Shown in pieces: positions 8,112 to 16,216 of a DNA stretch of 38,972 nt. The first letter of the stretch is position 1. Every line of letters begins with the position of its first letter. Below the pieces are notes generated by a model that saw only the letters and a program-made list of their open reading frames with translations, was not told the DNA's origin and made no database searches. The DNA lies in the NCBI GenBank assembly GCA_020847545.1, contig JADLBV010000058.1, forward strand, positions 1 through 38,972, read 5' to 3'. A program made the position numbers and the translations under genes. The DNA is from Phycisphaerales bacterium (GTDB lineage Bacteria; Planctomycetota; Phycisphaerae; Tepidisphaerales; Tepidisphaeraceae).

Positions 8112-9581
8112 TTAGCACAACTGATATTGCGGCATCGACACGATCAACTGCACCATTCGGCGCACCGAGGAGACATTCACCCCATCGGTCTTGAGCAATT
8201 TCAATAGGACATCGCGTTTGTCATCATCCACCGGCCGGGGAATCAGGCGTTTGAGCCAATGATCAACCAGTTCATCAGGCGAACTTTGGGCCAACGGTTG
8301 AAATTCGCCGCCGCGGGTTGGGCCGGCACGGCCACCCCCCCGCAGGCCGCTGCGCACCATCGGCACCGCGCCACCGGCCAGATAGACACCGGCATTGTAC
8401 CGCATCAACAGCGTGCTGGTGTTGATCCACGCCCGCCCGGAAGGCCACCCTTTGACATTGGGGGGCATCAACGGAATCTGCCCCATCTCGGACAACGCGC
8501 CAAACACCAGCGGCATGTTCGGCATCGGCACATCCAACAGCCGAACCGTGCCGGTCAACAGTTGCACCGGCGATTTGATCTGCGCGCCGATCGCACGATC
8601 GCTGTAAAATGCCTTGCTGGTCAGAATCGTCTTGATCACCGGGCGTAATTCAAACTTGTTGTCGCGCAAGACATCCGCCAGCGATTCCACCAGGTACTGA
8701 TCGGGATCGTCATAGGCGAAAAATCGGAACAATTTCCCCACGATATACGGGGCGCAGGCACGCTGCGAGAAGATGATGTCGATGACATCGTCGCCGTCAA
8801 AATTGCCGGATTTTCCAAGATATGTCTTCTGGCCTGTGTCGTGGTCCTTCTTGCGAAAGACAAAATCCTCGCCGTCGTGGCTCCAGCCGGTGAAGGCGCG
8901 CGCCCCTTCGGTCACATCCCGCTCGGTGTAATTGCCGATCCCCAGCGTAAAGAGTTCCATCAATTCGCGGGCGTAATTTTCATTGGGGTGCTTTTTGCGA
9001 TTCTGGTTGTTGTTCAGATAATCCAGCATGGCCGGATCACGCGAGATTCGGCGGACAAACTGGTAAATATTGCCGGCCGCGTTGGCCCGCAACAATTCGT
9101 TCTGCCGCCACATCAGCCAGGCGCTGCGTTCATCCCGCGCGCTGGTGGTGAAATGGCCGTGCCAGAAAAGGGTCAACTTTTCCTGTAATGGATGGGGGCC
9201 ATTCACCATCTGATCCAGCCACCACATGCCGGTCTGCTGGAGTGCCTGTATGTTGGCCTTGAAAAGCTGTTGGCGAAATTCCTTGCGCTCAAGGGGTGAC
9301 TTGTCCTTGAACATCCGAATCACTTCGCGAAAGTTGCGCGGATAGCCATCGATGGCAGATAGATCAGGCCCGCCATCCGGGTCCTGCTCTTCAATCCCCT
9401 CATCGGGAAAATCCATCAGCCGTTCAACCGCTTCCAGCGGCCCGGCCTCGATGACCTTGTCAATTTCCTGCTTGGTTCCCCCAATTCCCGCTCGATTCAG
9501 GAGATGCGCCGCCTTGACGGAATCAAATGGATCGTCGCTGGACGGTTCATATGGCCGCAATTGCAAATGTAGCCTTGCCAT
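8112..9581 (-). CDS. DUF1800 family protein
   Basis: 489 residues with clear family marks: AAHLLNRAGIGGTKQEIDKV near residue 25, the block with PLQEKLTLFWHGHFTT, then YLNNNQNRKKHPNENYARELMELFTLGIGNYTE, EGARAFTGWS, a C-terminal GTVRLLDVPMPNM and MPPNVKGWPSGRAWINTSTL. No export signal is visible at the chosen start, which lacks a strong ribosome site, so the true start could differ slightly. It is the first gene of the DUF1800-DUF1501 operon. The function of the family is unknown; it is widespread in Planctomycetota and Proteobacteria, always with DUF1501. An AT-rich promoter region with a palindrome lies about 75 nt upstream. Confidence 0.93.
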   Translation of the reverse strand: MARLHLQLRPYEPSSDDPFDSVKAAHLLNRAGIGGTKQEIDKVIEAGPLEAVERLMDFPDEGIEEQDPDGGPDLSAIDGYPRNFREVIRMFKDKSPLERKEFRQQLFKANIQALQQTGMWWLDQMVNGPHPLQEKLTLFWHGHFTTSARDERSAWLMWRQNELLRANAAGNIYQFVRRISRDPAMLDYLNNNQNRKKHPNENYARELMELFTLGIGNYTERDVTEGARAFTGWSHDGEDFVFRKKDHDTGQKTYLGKSGNFDGDDVIDIIFSQRACAPYIVGKLFRFFAYDDPDQYLVESLADVLRDNKFELRPVIKTILTSKAFYSDRAIGAQIKSPVQLLTGTVRLLDVPMPNMPLVFGALSEMGQIPLMPPNVKGWPSGRAWINTSTLLMRYNAGVYLAGGAVPMVRSGLRGGGRAGPTRGGEFQPLAQSSPDELVDHWLKRLIPRPVDDDKRDVLLKLLKTDGVNVSSVRRMVQLIVSMPQYQLC

Positions 9582-9652
9582 GGATCCGCTCGCCGACAGT
9601 GGTCAATCGGTCATTCTCTCCCTACGACACATCATTGAACGCTTTCGCCAAT

Positions 9653-9674
9653 ATTATATTGTCACAAGTGACAA
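9653..9674 (-). promoter_or_regulatory. Candidate DUF1800-DUF1501 promoter with operator palindrome
   Basis: On the minus strand TATAAT (9653-9658) is preceded immediately by the inverted repeat TTGTCAC-2-GTGACAA (9659-9674), which fills the region where the spacer of the promoter would lie. No good -35 is spaced 17 nt away, which suits an activator- or repressor-controlled promoter. The regulator is unknown. Confidence 0.45.
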
Positions 9675-9680
9675 AAAGGT

Positions 9681-10409
9681 TTAGTTTTTCGCCTCAGCCA
9701 TGCGTGCATCCCATTTTTCCTCGGCTTCGGGGGGACGAATATAGAGCGGTTGCAGCGTATCGGCCTCGGCAAAACACTTATTTTGTGCCAGCGACCACCC
9801 CAACCGCCCCACCACCGATGCGCGAGCCTGCCACAATTCCGGTGCGGTTCGGATAATTGATGGATCGTCTGTGGGAATATATTGCTCGTGATAGGCAATC
9901 CCCTCACCCAGCAGAAAAACCGGCCGTGGGGCACGGCCAAGCATGTCAGTCAACGTATCAAGATGGGCCGGCTCCTCCTCAACCCATCCAGATTCTTCCC
10001 ACTGGTATCGCGCCGTGAAAATCTGTCCCCGTTTGGCATCCAGTACAACAATCAGTTGTCTGGCCTCCGACGGCGCGTTTTCAGCCAGCACTCGCAATGT
10101 CGGAACCGGAACAATCCGCACACCCCTTACAAACGCCAGGGTCTTGGCCAACGTGGCGCCGATGCGAAGCCCGGTAAACGAGCCGGGGCCGTGCGAAAAA
10201 TAGACCATATCGAGCGATTCAACCCCCCTGCCCGTATCCGTCAGCATCTTATCAACCAGCGGAATCACCTGTGCGGCGTGCATCAGTCCATGCGAAAACG
10301 ATTGCTCGGCCAAAAGCCTCTCCCCTTCCATCAATGCCACCGAACCAATCCGGCCGGAAGTCTCGATGGCCAATGCGAGCGGGGGAGATTTTTGATCAGA
10401 TGGATTCAT
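9681..10409 (-). CDS. tsaB: tRNA threonylcarbamoyladenosine biosynthesis protein TsaB
   Basis: 242 residues. LALAIETSGRIGSVALMEG opens the ASKHA-type fold, followed by SHGLMHAAQVIPLVDKML and the family motif GPGSFTGLRIG at about 74-84. TsaB is the non-catalytic partner of TsaD in forming the t6A base in ANN-decoding tRNAs. The C-terminus ends in LYIRPPEAEEKWDARMA, as in many TsaB proteins. Its start faces the small HELAH gene on the other strand. A second t6A-type domain (TsaC-like) occurs in the window at 16217-17341, but the two are not in one operon. Confidence 0.95.
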   Translation of the reverse strand: MNPSDQKSPPLALAIETSGRIGSVALMEGERLLAEQSFSHGLMHAAQVIPLVDKMLTDTGRGVESLDMVYFSHGPGSFTGLRIGATLAKTLAFVRGVRIVPVPTLRVLAENAPSEARQLIVVLDAKRGQIFTARYQWEESGWVEEEPAHLDTLTDMLGRAPRPVFLLGEGIAYHEQYIPTDDPSIIRTAPELWQARASVVGRLGWSLAQNKCFAEADTLQPLYIRPPEAEEKWDARMAEAKN

Positions 10410-10497
10410 GCCGGGCGCATTGTCGGACGGTTTGACGGCCGATGCAACGCCGTGCGATGGATTGGAACCTGAACAATATCCAACCTACAATCCGGGC

Positions 10498-10884
10498 ATG
10501 TCCGCCGATCTTCACCGTTGGTTGCAACGGTTCAATCTGGACAACGAGATTCATGCCCATGTGGCGGCGGTTTTCGCACGTCTACCGGCAACAGTTCGCG
10601 ACGACTTGGTGGGTGATCCCGCTTTTCTGCTGGCCGACTACGACCCCACCCGCGCCTCCAGCATTCCATTGGCCGCTCCGGGACGCGGATTGCCCAGCCG
10701 GTCGGTGGTTTTGAAGCGGACTCTGCTGTTTCGATCGGTAGCATTTACCCGTTACATCATCGCCCACGAATTGGCACACGCCCATTTGCGAAATCGTGGC
10801 CGAACCGATCAGGAAGACCCCGAATTCGCCGCCGACAGCCTCGCCGCCGATTGGGGCTTTCCACGCCCGTCTCGAATCGTCTGA
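10498..10884 (+). CDS. Small HExxH metallopeptidase-like protein
   Basis: 128 residues from the ATG at 10498 (MSADLHRWLQRF). An open frame extends back to 10408 but that part overlaps the tsaB start and looks low-quality, so the internal ATG is preferred; no clear ribosome site decides this. IIAHELAHAHLRNRG at 87-101 is a zinc-binding HExxH helix, and E109 in DPEFAADSLAADWGF is well placed to be the third ligand, as in minigluzincins such as ImmA/IrrE or other HELxH-EAD families. No signal peptide or membrane segment is visible, so a cytoplasmic protein is likely. The substrate is unknown. It stands alone between tsaB (divergent) and the M20 gene 52 nt downstream. Confidence 0.72.
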   Translation: MSADLHRWLQRFNLDNEIHAHVAAVFARLPATVRDDLVGDPAFLLADYDPTRASSIPLAAPGRGLPSRSVVLKRTLLFRSVAFTRYIIAHELAHAHLRNRGRTDQEDPEFAADSLAADWGFPRPSRIV

Positions 10885-10936
10885 TTTCCCGCCAAACCTT
10901 GCCCCTTGATTACAACCAAGTTAGCCTGCATGGGCC

Positions 10937-12142
10937 ATGAACAGCCTCAACCAACGCATCGACCAGCATCTGGATCATCTGATCGGCCTTCGCCATCGTC
11001 TTCATCAGACCCCTGAAATCGGCTATGAGGAATTCGCCACCGCCGATTTGATCCGTCAGGAATTGACCCGTCTGCAAATCCCCTTTGTCGCCGGCGTGCC
11101 GGATGCCCCCACCGCAACTGTGGCGACGCTGGGCGACCCTACCAAACCGTGCATCGCATTAAGGGCCGACATCGACGCCCTGCCGATCATCGAACAGACC
11201 GGCCTGCCCTACGCCAGCAACCGCCCCGGCATGATGCACGCCTGTGGCCACGATGGTCACACCACCATACTGCTGGGTGTCGCGGCGATGCTCAAACAAT
11301 TGGAGCAGGAATTGCCGGTTTGCGTCAAATTACTATGGCAACCGGCCGAAGAAGGGGGTGGCGGGGCTTATCGACTGGTGGATGCGGGCGTATTGGATGG
11401 ACGGCTTGGCCCAAAAGTATCCGCCATTTTTGGCCTGCATGGATGGCCGGGCCTGCCCGCTGGGATCATCGCCACGCGGCCGGGAGCATTGTTGGCGGCC
11501 ACCGACAATTTCTCCATCACCTTCATCGGCAGCGGCTGTCACGGGGCCTATCCTCACCTGGGGCGTGACCCAATCGTCACCGCCGCCGAGGCAGTGATGA
11601 ATTTTCAGCAACTGGTCAGCCGCGAGATCGACCCGACCGATTCGGCCGTCGTGACGATTGGAAAATTCCACGCCGGAACGGCCGTCAACATCATCCCCGA
11701 CTCCGCGACCATCGAAGGAACCGCGCGCACACTCAATGAGGAGACGCGCCGACAAGTTCGACAGTCGATCGAGCGCCGCGCCGCCGCCATCGCACAGGCC
11801 AACGACTGCCGATTGCAACTGGCATGGACCGAAGGATACCCCTGCACGCTCAACGACCCGGCCGTGGCCGATTTCGTCGCCACCACCGCGAGGAGGGTGA
11901 TTGGAAATGACCGTTATCTGCCGGTTGCCAAACCCTCCATGGGGGGCGAAGACTTTTCCTATTATCTGCAGCAAATCCCCGGTTGTTTTTTCCTATTGGG
12001 CGTCCGGCCTGAAAATCTGCCCGTCTACCCCCCGCTGCACAGCGACCGATACGATTTTACGGATTCTGCGATGCCGACAGGGGTGAGGTTGTTTGTGGAG
12101 TTGGTCCTCGCGGCGAACAATCTGCAATACACCAGTGCCTAA
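10937..12142 (+). CDS. M20D family amidohydrolase (N-acyl-amino-acid/hippurate type)
   Basis: 401 residues. Motifs of the M20D branch are clear: LRHRLHQTPEIGYEEFAT, LRADIDALPI at 75-84, MMHACGHDGHTT (about 99-110, holding metal ligands C103 and H105), WQPAEEGGGGAYRLVDAGVL (E138/E139), IFGLHGWPGLPAG, and MGGEDFSYYLQQIPGCFFLLG near the end. The Cys in HACGHDGH marks the hippurate/indole-acetyl-amino-acid hydrolase branch rather than ArgE or DapE. The enzyme should cleave an acyl group from an amino acid; the true substrate cannot be told. The gene ends 2 nt before the convergent rpe. Confidence 0.93.
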   Translation: MNSLNQRIDQHLDHLIGLRHRLHQTPEIGYEEFATADLIRQELTRLQIPFVAGVPDAPTATVATLGDPTKPCIALRADIDALPIIEQTGLPYASNRPGMMHACGHDGHTTILLGVAAMLKQLEQELPVCVKLLWQPAEEGGGGAYRLVDAGVLDGRLGPKVSAIFGLHGWPGLPAGIIATRPGALLAATDNFSITFIGSGCHGAYPHLGRDPIVTAAEAVMNFQQLVSREIDPTDSAVVTIGKFHAGTAVNIIPDSATIEGTARTLNEETRRQVRQSIERRAAAIAQANDCRLQLAWTEGYPCTLNDPAVADFVATTARRVIGNDRYLPVAKPSMGGEDFSYYLQQIPGCFFLLGVRPENLPVYPPLHSDRYDFTDSAMPTGVRLFVELVLAANNLQYTSA

Positions 12143-12144
12143 AC

Positions 12145-12825
12145 TTACTCCAATTGTCCGCGCATCTCCCCAATAGTCGCCGCACGATTGGGTGCGTCAA
12201 AAATCGCACTGGCCACGACAAACCAATCCACCCCCGCATCCCGGCATGATTTAATATTGTCCACCTTCACCCCGCCATCAATCTCAAGTCGTTGATTTGC
12301 CCGCAATTTCGGCCGAACCGCGCGCACTTTATCCAACGCTTCGGGAATAAAATGCTGCCCTGAAAAACCCGGATTCACACTCATAATCAAGACCAGATCC
12401 ACCTCATCCAACGCGGGATAAATCCGCTCAATCGGTGTGGGCGGATTGAGCGTAATCCCCACCCGCACGCCCAGCTTGCGAATTTCCCGTGCCACCGCCA
12501 CCGCCCCGCCATGGTGCTCGGCCGCTTCGACATGGAATGTGATCCCGCTCGCCCCCGCCTTGACCAACGGGGGTGCGTATTTCAACGGATCGGTGATCAT
12601 CAGGTGCGCGTCGAGATAACAATCGGTGGATCGACGCGACGCCGCCGTCACGGCCGGGCCGAAACTGATATTGGGCACAAAATGCCCATCCATGATGTCC
12701 AAATGCAGAAAATCGGCCCCACCCTGCAACACTTCGTCGATCTCATCGGACAGCCGTTCAAAACGGGCCGACAAAATCGACGCGGCGACCTGCGGCGTGG
12801 TCAATGAAAACGGATCGATTCGCAT
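12145..12825 (-). CDS. rpe: Ribulose-phosphate 3-epimerase
   Basis: 226 residues. Family motifs: [90 protein letters not shown] and [11 protein letters not shown]. All metal-site and catalytic positions of the TIM-barrel enzyme appear present, so it should interconvert ribulose-5-phosphate and xylulose-5-phosphate. It begins 3 nt after the stop of pgk and forms an operon with it, tying glycolysis and the pentose phosphate pathway; rpiB occurs nearby at 15719 in another operon. Confidence 0.96.
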   Translation of the reverse strand: MRIDPFSLTTPQVAASILSARFERLSDEIDEVLQGGADFLHLDIMDGHFVPNISFGPAVTAASRRSTDCYLDAHLMITDPLKYAPPLVKAGASGITFHVEAAEHHGGAVAVAREIRKLGVRVGITLNPPTPIERIYPALDEVDLVLIMSVNPGFSGQHFIPEALDKVRAVRPKLRANQRLEIDGGVKVDNIKSCRDAGVDWFVVASAIFDAPNRAATIGEMRGQLE

Positions 12826-12828
12826 CCA

Positions 12829-14013
12829 TCACCCCTGCAAAATGTCCAGCGTCGAAAAATGCCCGTTTTCCAGAAATTCCAAACTCGCCCCGCCGCCGGT
12901 GGAGACGTGGCTGACTTTTTCGCCAAGCCCCATCTGTTCGATGGCGGCCGCGCTGTCCCCCCCGCCGATGATGGTGACGGCCCCCTTGTCGGTCACGGCG
13001 GCGACCGCCTCGGCAACCGCCTTTGTCCCAGCGGCAAAAGGCTTTTTCTCAAATACCCCCATCGGGCCATTCCAAATGATCGTCTTGGCCTTGGCGATCT
13101 GATTTTTATACCGCTCGACCGTTTTGGGTCCGATGTCGAACCCTTCCATCCCATCGGGAATGTTCCCTTCGACAATCTGCGTCTTGGCGGTGTCGGTCAT
13201 CTCGCTGGCGATCACCGTATCCACCGGCAATTGAATTTTTCCGCCCGCTTTTTCAAGCAGTTTTTTGGCCAGGTCCACCTTGTCCGGTTCAACCAGCGAG
13301 CCGCCGACTTTTTTCCCCTGTGCCAGGAAAAACGTGTAAGCCATCGCCCCGCCGATCAGCAGCGAATCCGCCTTTTCCAATAACCGTTCGATGACATTGA
13401 TCTTGTCCGAAACCTTGGCTCCTCCCAAAATCGCGACAAACGGGCGCTGTGGATTGGAGACCGCCTCGCCGAGAAATTTTAATTCCTTGCGAATCAAAAA
13501 CCCGATGCCGCGCGGCTTGCCCGCCAGCAATTGCGGCACGCCAAACGTGCTGGCGTGTTCGCGGTGCGCGGTGCCAAACGCATCGTTGATATAAACATCC
13601 GCCAGCTTGGCCAGTTGCCGGCTGAAATTGGGATCGTTCTTCTCCTCCTCCTTATGAAACCGCAGATTCTCCAGCAGCAGCACCTGCCCATCCTTTAATT
13701 GCGCCGCCGCCTGTTCCACGGCCGTCCCGATGCAATCATCGACAAATCGGACATCCTGCCCCAGCAACTCTCCCAGCCGCTGTGCCACCGGACGCAATGA
13801 ATACTTGGCCTCCGGCCCACCCTTGGGCCGACCCAGATGGGACATCAGGATCAGTTTGCCGCCGCGATCCAGCACGTTGCGAATCGTCGGCAACGCCTGC
13901 GTGATCCGCCGATCATCGGTGATTTTTCCATTCTCCAAAGGCACATTAAAATCCACCCGCATTAAAACGGCCTTGCCTTTGACCTCAATCTGATCGACGG
14001 TTTTGACGCCCAT
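12829..14013 (-). CDS. pgk: Phosphoglycerate kinase
   Basis: 394 residues, normal length. The ATG at 14013 ([10 protein letters not shown]) is chosen because GGAG lies 5 nt upstream and homology begins here; the frame stays open further upstream. Motifs: [98 protein letters not shown] and the nucleotide-binding [13 protein letters not shown] near the end. It converts 1,3-bisphosphoglycerate plus ADP to 3-phosphoglycerate plus ATP. First gene of the pgk-rpe operon. Upstream minus-strand TTGACT...TAGCAT with a 16-nt spacer is a possible promoter. Confidence 0.97.
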   Translation of the reverse strand: MGVKTVDQIEVKGKAVLMRVDFNVPLENGKITDDRRITQALPTIRNVLDRGGKLILMSHLGRPKGGPEAKYSLRPVAQRLGELLGQDVRFVDDCIGTAVEQAAAQLKDGQVLLLENLRFHKEEEKNDPNFSRQLAKLADVYINDAFGTAHREHASTFGVPQLLAGKPRGIGFLIRKELKFLGEAVSNPQRPFVAILGGAKVSDKINVIERLLEKADSLLIGGAMAYTFFLAQGKKVGGSLVEPDKVDLAKKLLEKAGGKIQLPVDTVIASEMTDTAKTQIVEGNIPDGMEGFDIGPKTVERYKNQIAKAKTIIWNGPMGVFEKKPFAAGTKAVAEAVAAVTDKGAVTIIGGGDSAAAIEQMGLGEKVSHVSTGGGASLEFLENGHFSTLDILQG

Positions 14014-14117
14014 TAAAACTCCTGGTTGAATCAGATGGATGCTACGGGAGGTGGGTGTCAAGTCAAGCGTGCTTCAATACGATTGACAAACTCCGCGCAA
14101 AGCCAGAGAAATACGTC

Positions 14118-14507
14118 ATGGACGCCCAACTGGATTCACTCAAATTGGACTCAAACGGCCTGATCCCGGCCATCGTGCAGGATGCCGACAACGGTCAAAT
14201 CCTCATGATGGCATGGATGAATCGTGCCGCCTTGGATAAAACCATCGAGACCGGAACCGTTCACACCTACAGCCGCAGCCGCGGCCGGCTGGCCCAAAAA
14301 GGGGAAAGCAGCGGCCACCTTCAGCACGTTGTGCGCATCCTCACCGATTGCGACCGGGATGTGATCCTGATTCAGGCCAAACAGGATGTCGCGGCCTGTC
14401 ACGAAGGGTATCGAAGCTGTTTTTATCGCCAATATCAACCGGAAAAAGGCGACTGGAAAATCATCGCCGAAAAGGTGTTTGATCCGGGGAAGGTCTATCA
14501 CAAGTGA
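14118..14507 (+). CDS. hisI: Phosphoribosyl-AMP cyclohydrolase
   Basis: 129 residues from the ATG at 14118 (MDAQLDSLKLDSNGLIPAIV); the frame is open further upstream but that part is not conserved. Motifs of HisI are all present: LIPAIVQDADNGQILMMAWMN, TVHTYSRSRGRLAQKGESSGHLQHV, TDCDRDVILIQAKQ and AACHEGYRSCFYR with the zinc cysteines. It hydrolyses the purine ring of phosphoribosyl-AMP in the third step of histidine synthesis. There is no HisE domain, so the pyrophosphohydrolase must be elsewhere. HYS in the usual WYWSRSR block is changed to HTYSRSR, a minor variant. It is followed after 4 nt by the TrkH-like gene, a possible but functionally unrelated operon. Confidence 0.95.
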   Translation: MDAQLDSLKLDSNGLIPAIVQDADNGQILMMAWMNRAALDKTIETGTVHTYSRSRGRLAQKGESSGHLQHVVRILTDCDRDVILIQAKQDVAACHEGYRSCFYRQYQPEKGDWKIIAEKVFDPGKVYHK

Positions 14508-14511
14508 TTCC

Positions 14512-15714
14512 ATGGAATCGCCACCCGTGAAGCCGACCCAATCCAACACCCCCATCATCGCGATTCTGGGCGGTGTGTATCTGCTGTTGATCGCACTGGG
14601 CGCAACGGCGCTGTCCAAACCGGAGATCGCAGGCCGGTCGGCCGCGTTGACGCCGGATCGGGCGCTCTTCATCGCGGTCAATGCGGCGACCCTTTGCGGG
14701 TTTCCAGCCACCATCCGAACCGCCGACCTCTCCATTACCGGCCAAACCATCGTCTTTGGATTGGTATTGGGTGGTACATTTTTATCCTTATGGATCGGAG
14801 GCGCAGCGTTACGCAGAATTGCTGGTGTGAACGCGAGCAATTCAGCCATCGCGGCCACTTCAGCCGTCGCCATTGCATTGGCTTTACTTATCGGGTTGTT
14901 TTTATTTACGGATCAAGGGCCGGCCGAGGGGATGTTGCTGGGGGTGGGCGCGCTTGGCAATTGCGGATTGGTGCTGTCGGCCGCTCCGGCAATGGGTGAT
15001 TGGCGATTGCACGCGGTGCTGCTGCCACTGGCGGTCGCGGGCGGGTTGGGGGTGGTGGTCTGGTTGGAGTTGTTTCAGTGCATAAAAGGAAGACTCATCA
15101 GCCGACACAGCCGCACGGTGCTGTTGATGAGCGCGTTGGTCTATCTGTTATTCATGCTGGCGTTCTGGCTGGTTGCCGGAACAACCGGCGGCGCTGATCT
15201 GACCTTCCGACAACAATTACCCGCCGCGTCGGCCGCTTCGCTTAACAGCCGATCATTGGGGTTGCCCTTGGAGGCGATCTATTCCCTGCCGCGCGCGATG
15301 CAATGGATCTTCATGCTCGCCATGATAATCGGCAGCGTTCCGGGTGGAACAGGCGGTGGATTGAAGTTGACGATTGTTTCAGAACCACTGCGCGCCTGGC
15401 GTCAAATGCGCGTTGGCCAACCGGTCAACGCAAGTCTTTTCTGGGCCATGAGTTGGTTTGCGATTTTTGTGGCGATAGTAGGTATCGCCCTGCTGGTCCT
15501 GCTGGCCCTTCAACCCCAAACCCCGGCCGACCGGCTGCTCTTTGACGTGATCTCCGCCATCAGCCTGACCGGATTGACCTTCAACCCCATCTCACAGACC
15601 GGCCCGGCACTTTATGCGCTGTGCGCGCTGATGCTGGTCGGGCGATTGATCCCGTTTGTGTTGCTCCATGCCCAATCCCGCGCCGTCACTATTCCACAAG
15701 TTGCTGTGGGGTAA
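14512..15714 (+). CDS. TrkH/KtrB-like potassium uptake channel subunit
   Basis: 400 residues from the ATG at 14512 (MESPPVKPTQSN), with about ten hydrophobic segments. The four degenerate pore loops of the superfamily can be picked out: AVNAATLCGFPA near residue 60, GVGALGNCGLVLS near 145, ASAASLNSRSLGLPL near 240 and ISAISLTGLTFNPIS near 345, each with the conserved Gly of the filter. GSVPGGTGGGLKL near 280 matches the PGSTAGGIK block after the third pore. It is shorter than TrkH (about 480) and near KtrB length. It should import K+ with a cytosolic TrkA/KtrA partner, which is not in the window. Ends 4 nt before the convergent rpiB. Confidence 0.82.
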   Translation: MESPPVKPTQSNTPIIAILGGVYLLLIALGATALSKPEIAGRSAALTPDRALFIAVNAATLCGFPATIRTADLSITGQTIVFGLVLGGTFLSLWIGGAALRRIAGVNASNSAIAATSAVAIALALLIGLFLFTDQGPAEGMLLGVGALGNCGLVLSAAPAMGDWRLHAVLLPLAVAGGLGVVVWLELFQCIKGRLISRHSRTVLLMSALVYLLFMLAFWLVAGTTGGADLTFRQQLPAASAASLNSRSLGLPLEAIYSLPRAMQWIFMLAMIIGSVPGGTGGGLKLTIVSEPLRAWRQMRVGQPVNASLFWAMSWFAIFVAIVGIALLVLLALQPQTPADRLLFDVISAISLTGLTFNPISQTGPALYALCALMLVGRLIPFVLLHAQSRAVTIPQVAVG

Positions 15715-15718
15715 AGCG

Positions 15719-16177
15719 TTACGGAGTTACAGGGCACATTTCCGCTTCGATTTTCTTGAGTTTTTCCACACGTCGGGAATGTCGGCCGTCGGCAAAACCG
15801 GTGGCCAGAAAGATTTCGATGATCTGGCGAATCTGATCTTCGCTAAGCAGATCCGTCCCCAAACAGAGGACATTGCAATGGTTATGCTCGCGCGCCCGTC
15901 GGGCGGTGATTTCATCGTGCGCCAACGCCGCGCGGATTCCCGGCACTTTGTTGGCCGCCACCGACATGCCGATGCCGCTGCCGTCCAACAGGATTCCCAC
16001 TTCGCACTCTCCCCGCGCCACCGCGCGGGCCGCGGGAATGGCAAAGTCAGGATAGTCACACGATGCCGCCGAATCGCAGCCGAAATCCACGACCTCATGC
16101 CCCATCCGGCCCAGCAGCGGCAACACACGCTGCTTGCCTTCATAACCCCGATGATCGCACGCCACCGCGATCTTCAT
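15719..16177 (-). CDS. rpiB: Ribose-5-phosphate isomerase B family, with Asp at the usual catalytic Cys
   Basis: 152 residues: KIAVACDHRGYEGK, HEVVDFGCDSAASCDYPDFA, CEVGILLDGSGIGMSVAANK, PGIRAALAHDEITARRAREHN and NVLCLGTDLLSE are the RpiB/LacAB family blocks. In E. coli RpiB the base is Cys65 in CGTGIGMS; here the aligned residue is Asp65 (DGSGIGMS). Homologues with other acids in this region exist, so activity on ribose-5-phosphate is likely but not certain, and another sugar phosphate is possible. AGGTG lies 5 nt before the ATG. It is the second gene after the TsaC-like/phosphatase fusion, 39 nt apart, the order seen in the Bacillus ywlC-D-E-F cluster. Confidence 0.9.
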   Translation of the reverse strand: MKIAVACDHRGYEGKQRVLPLLGRMGHEVVDFGCDSAASCDYPDFAIPAARAVARGECEVGILLDGSGIGMSVAANKVPGIRAALAHDEITARRAREHNHCNVLCLGTDLLSEDQIRQIIEIFLATGFADGRHSRRVEKLKKIEAEMCPVTP

Positions 16178-16216
16178 TGGTTCACCTGTCTCTTTGCCAT
16201 AAAATACACCTTCATT

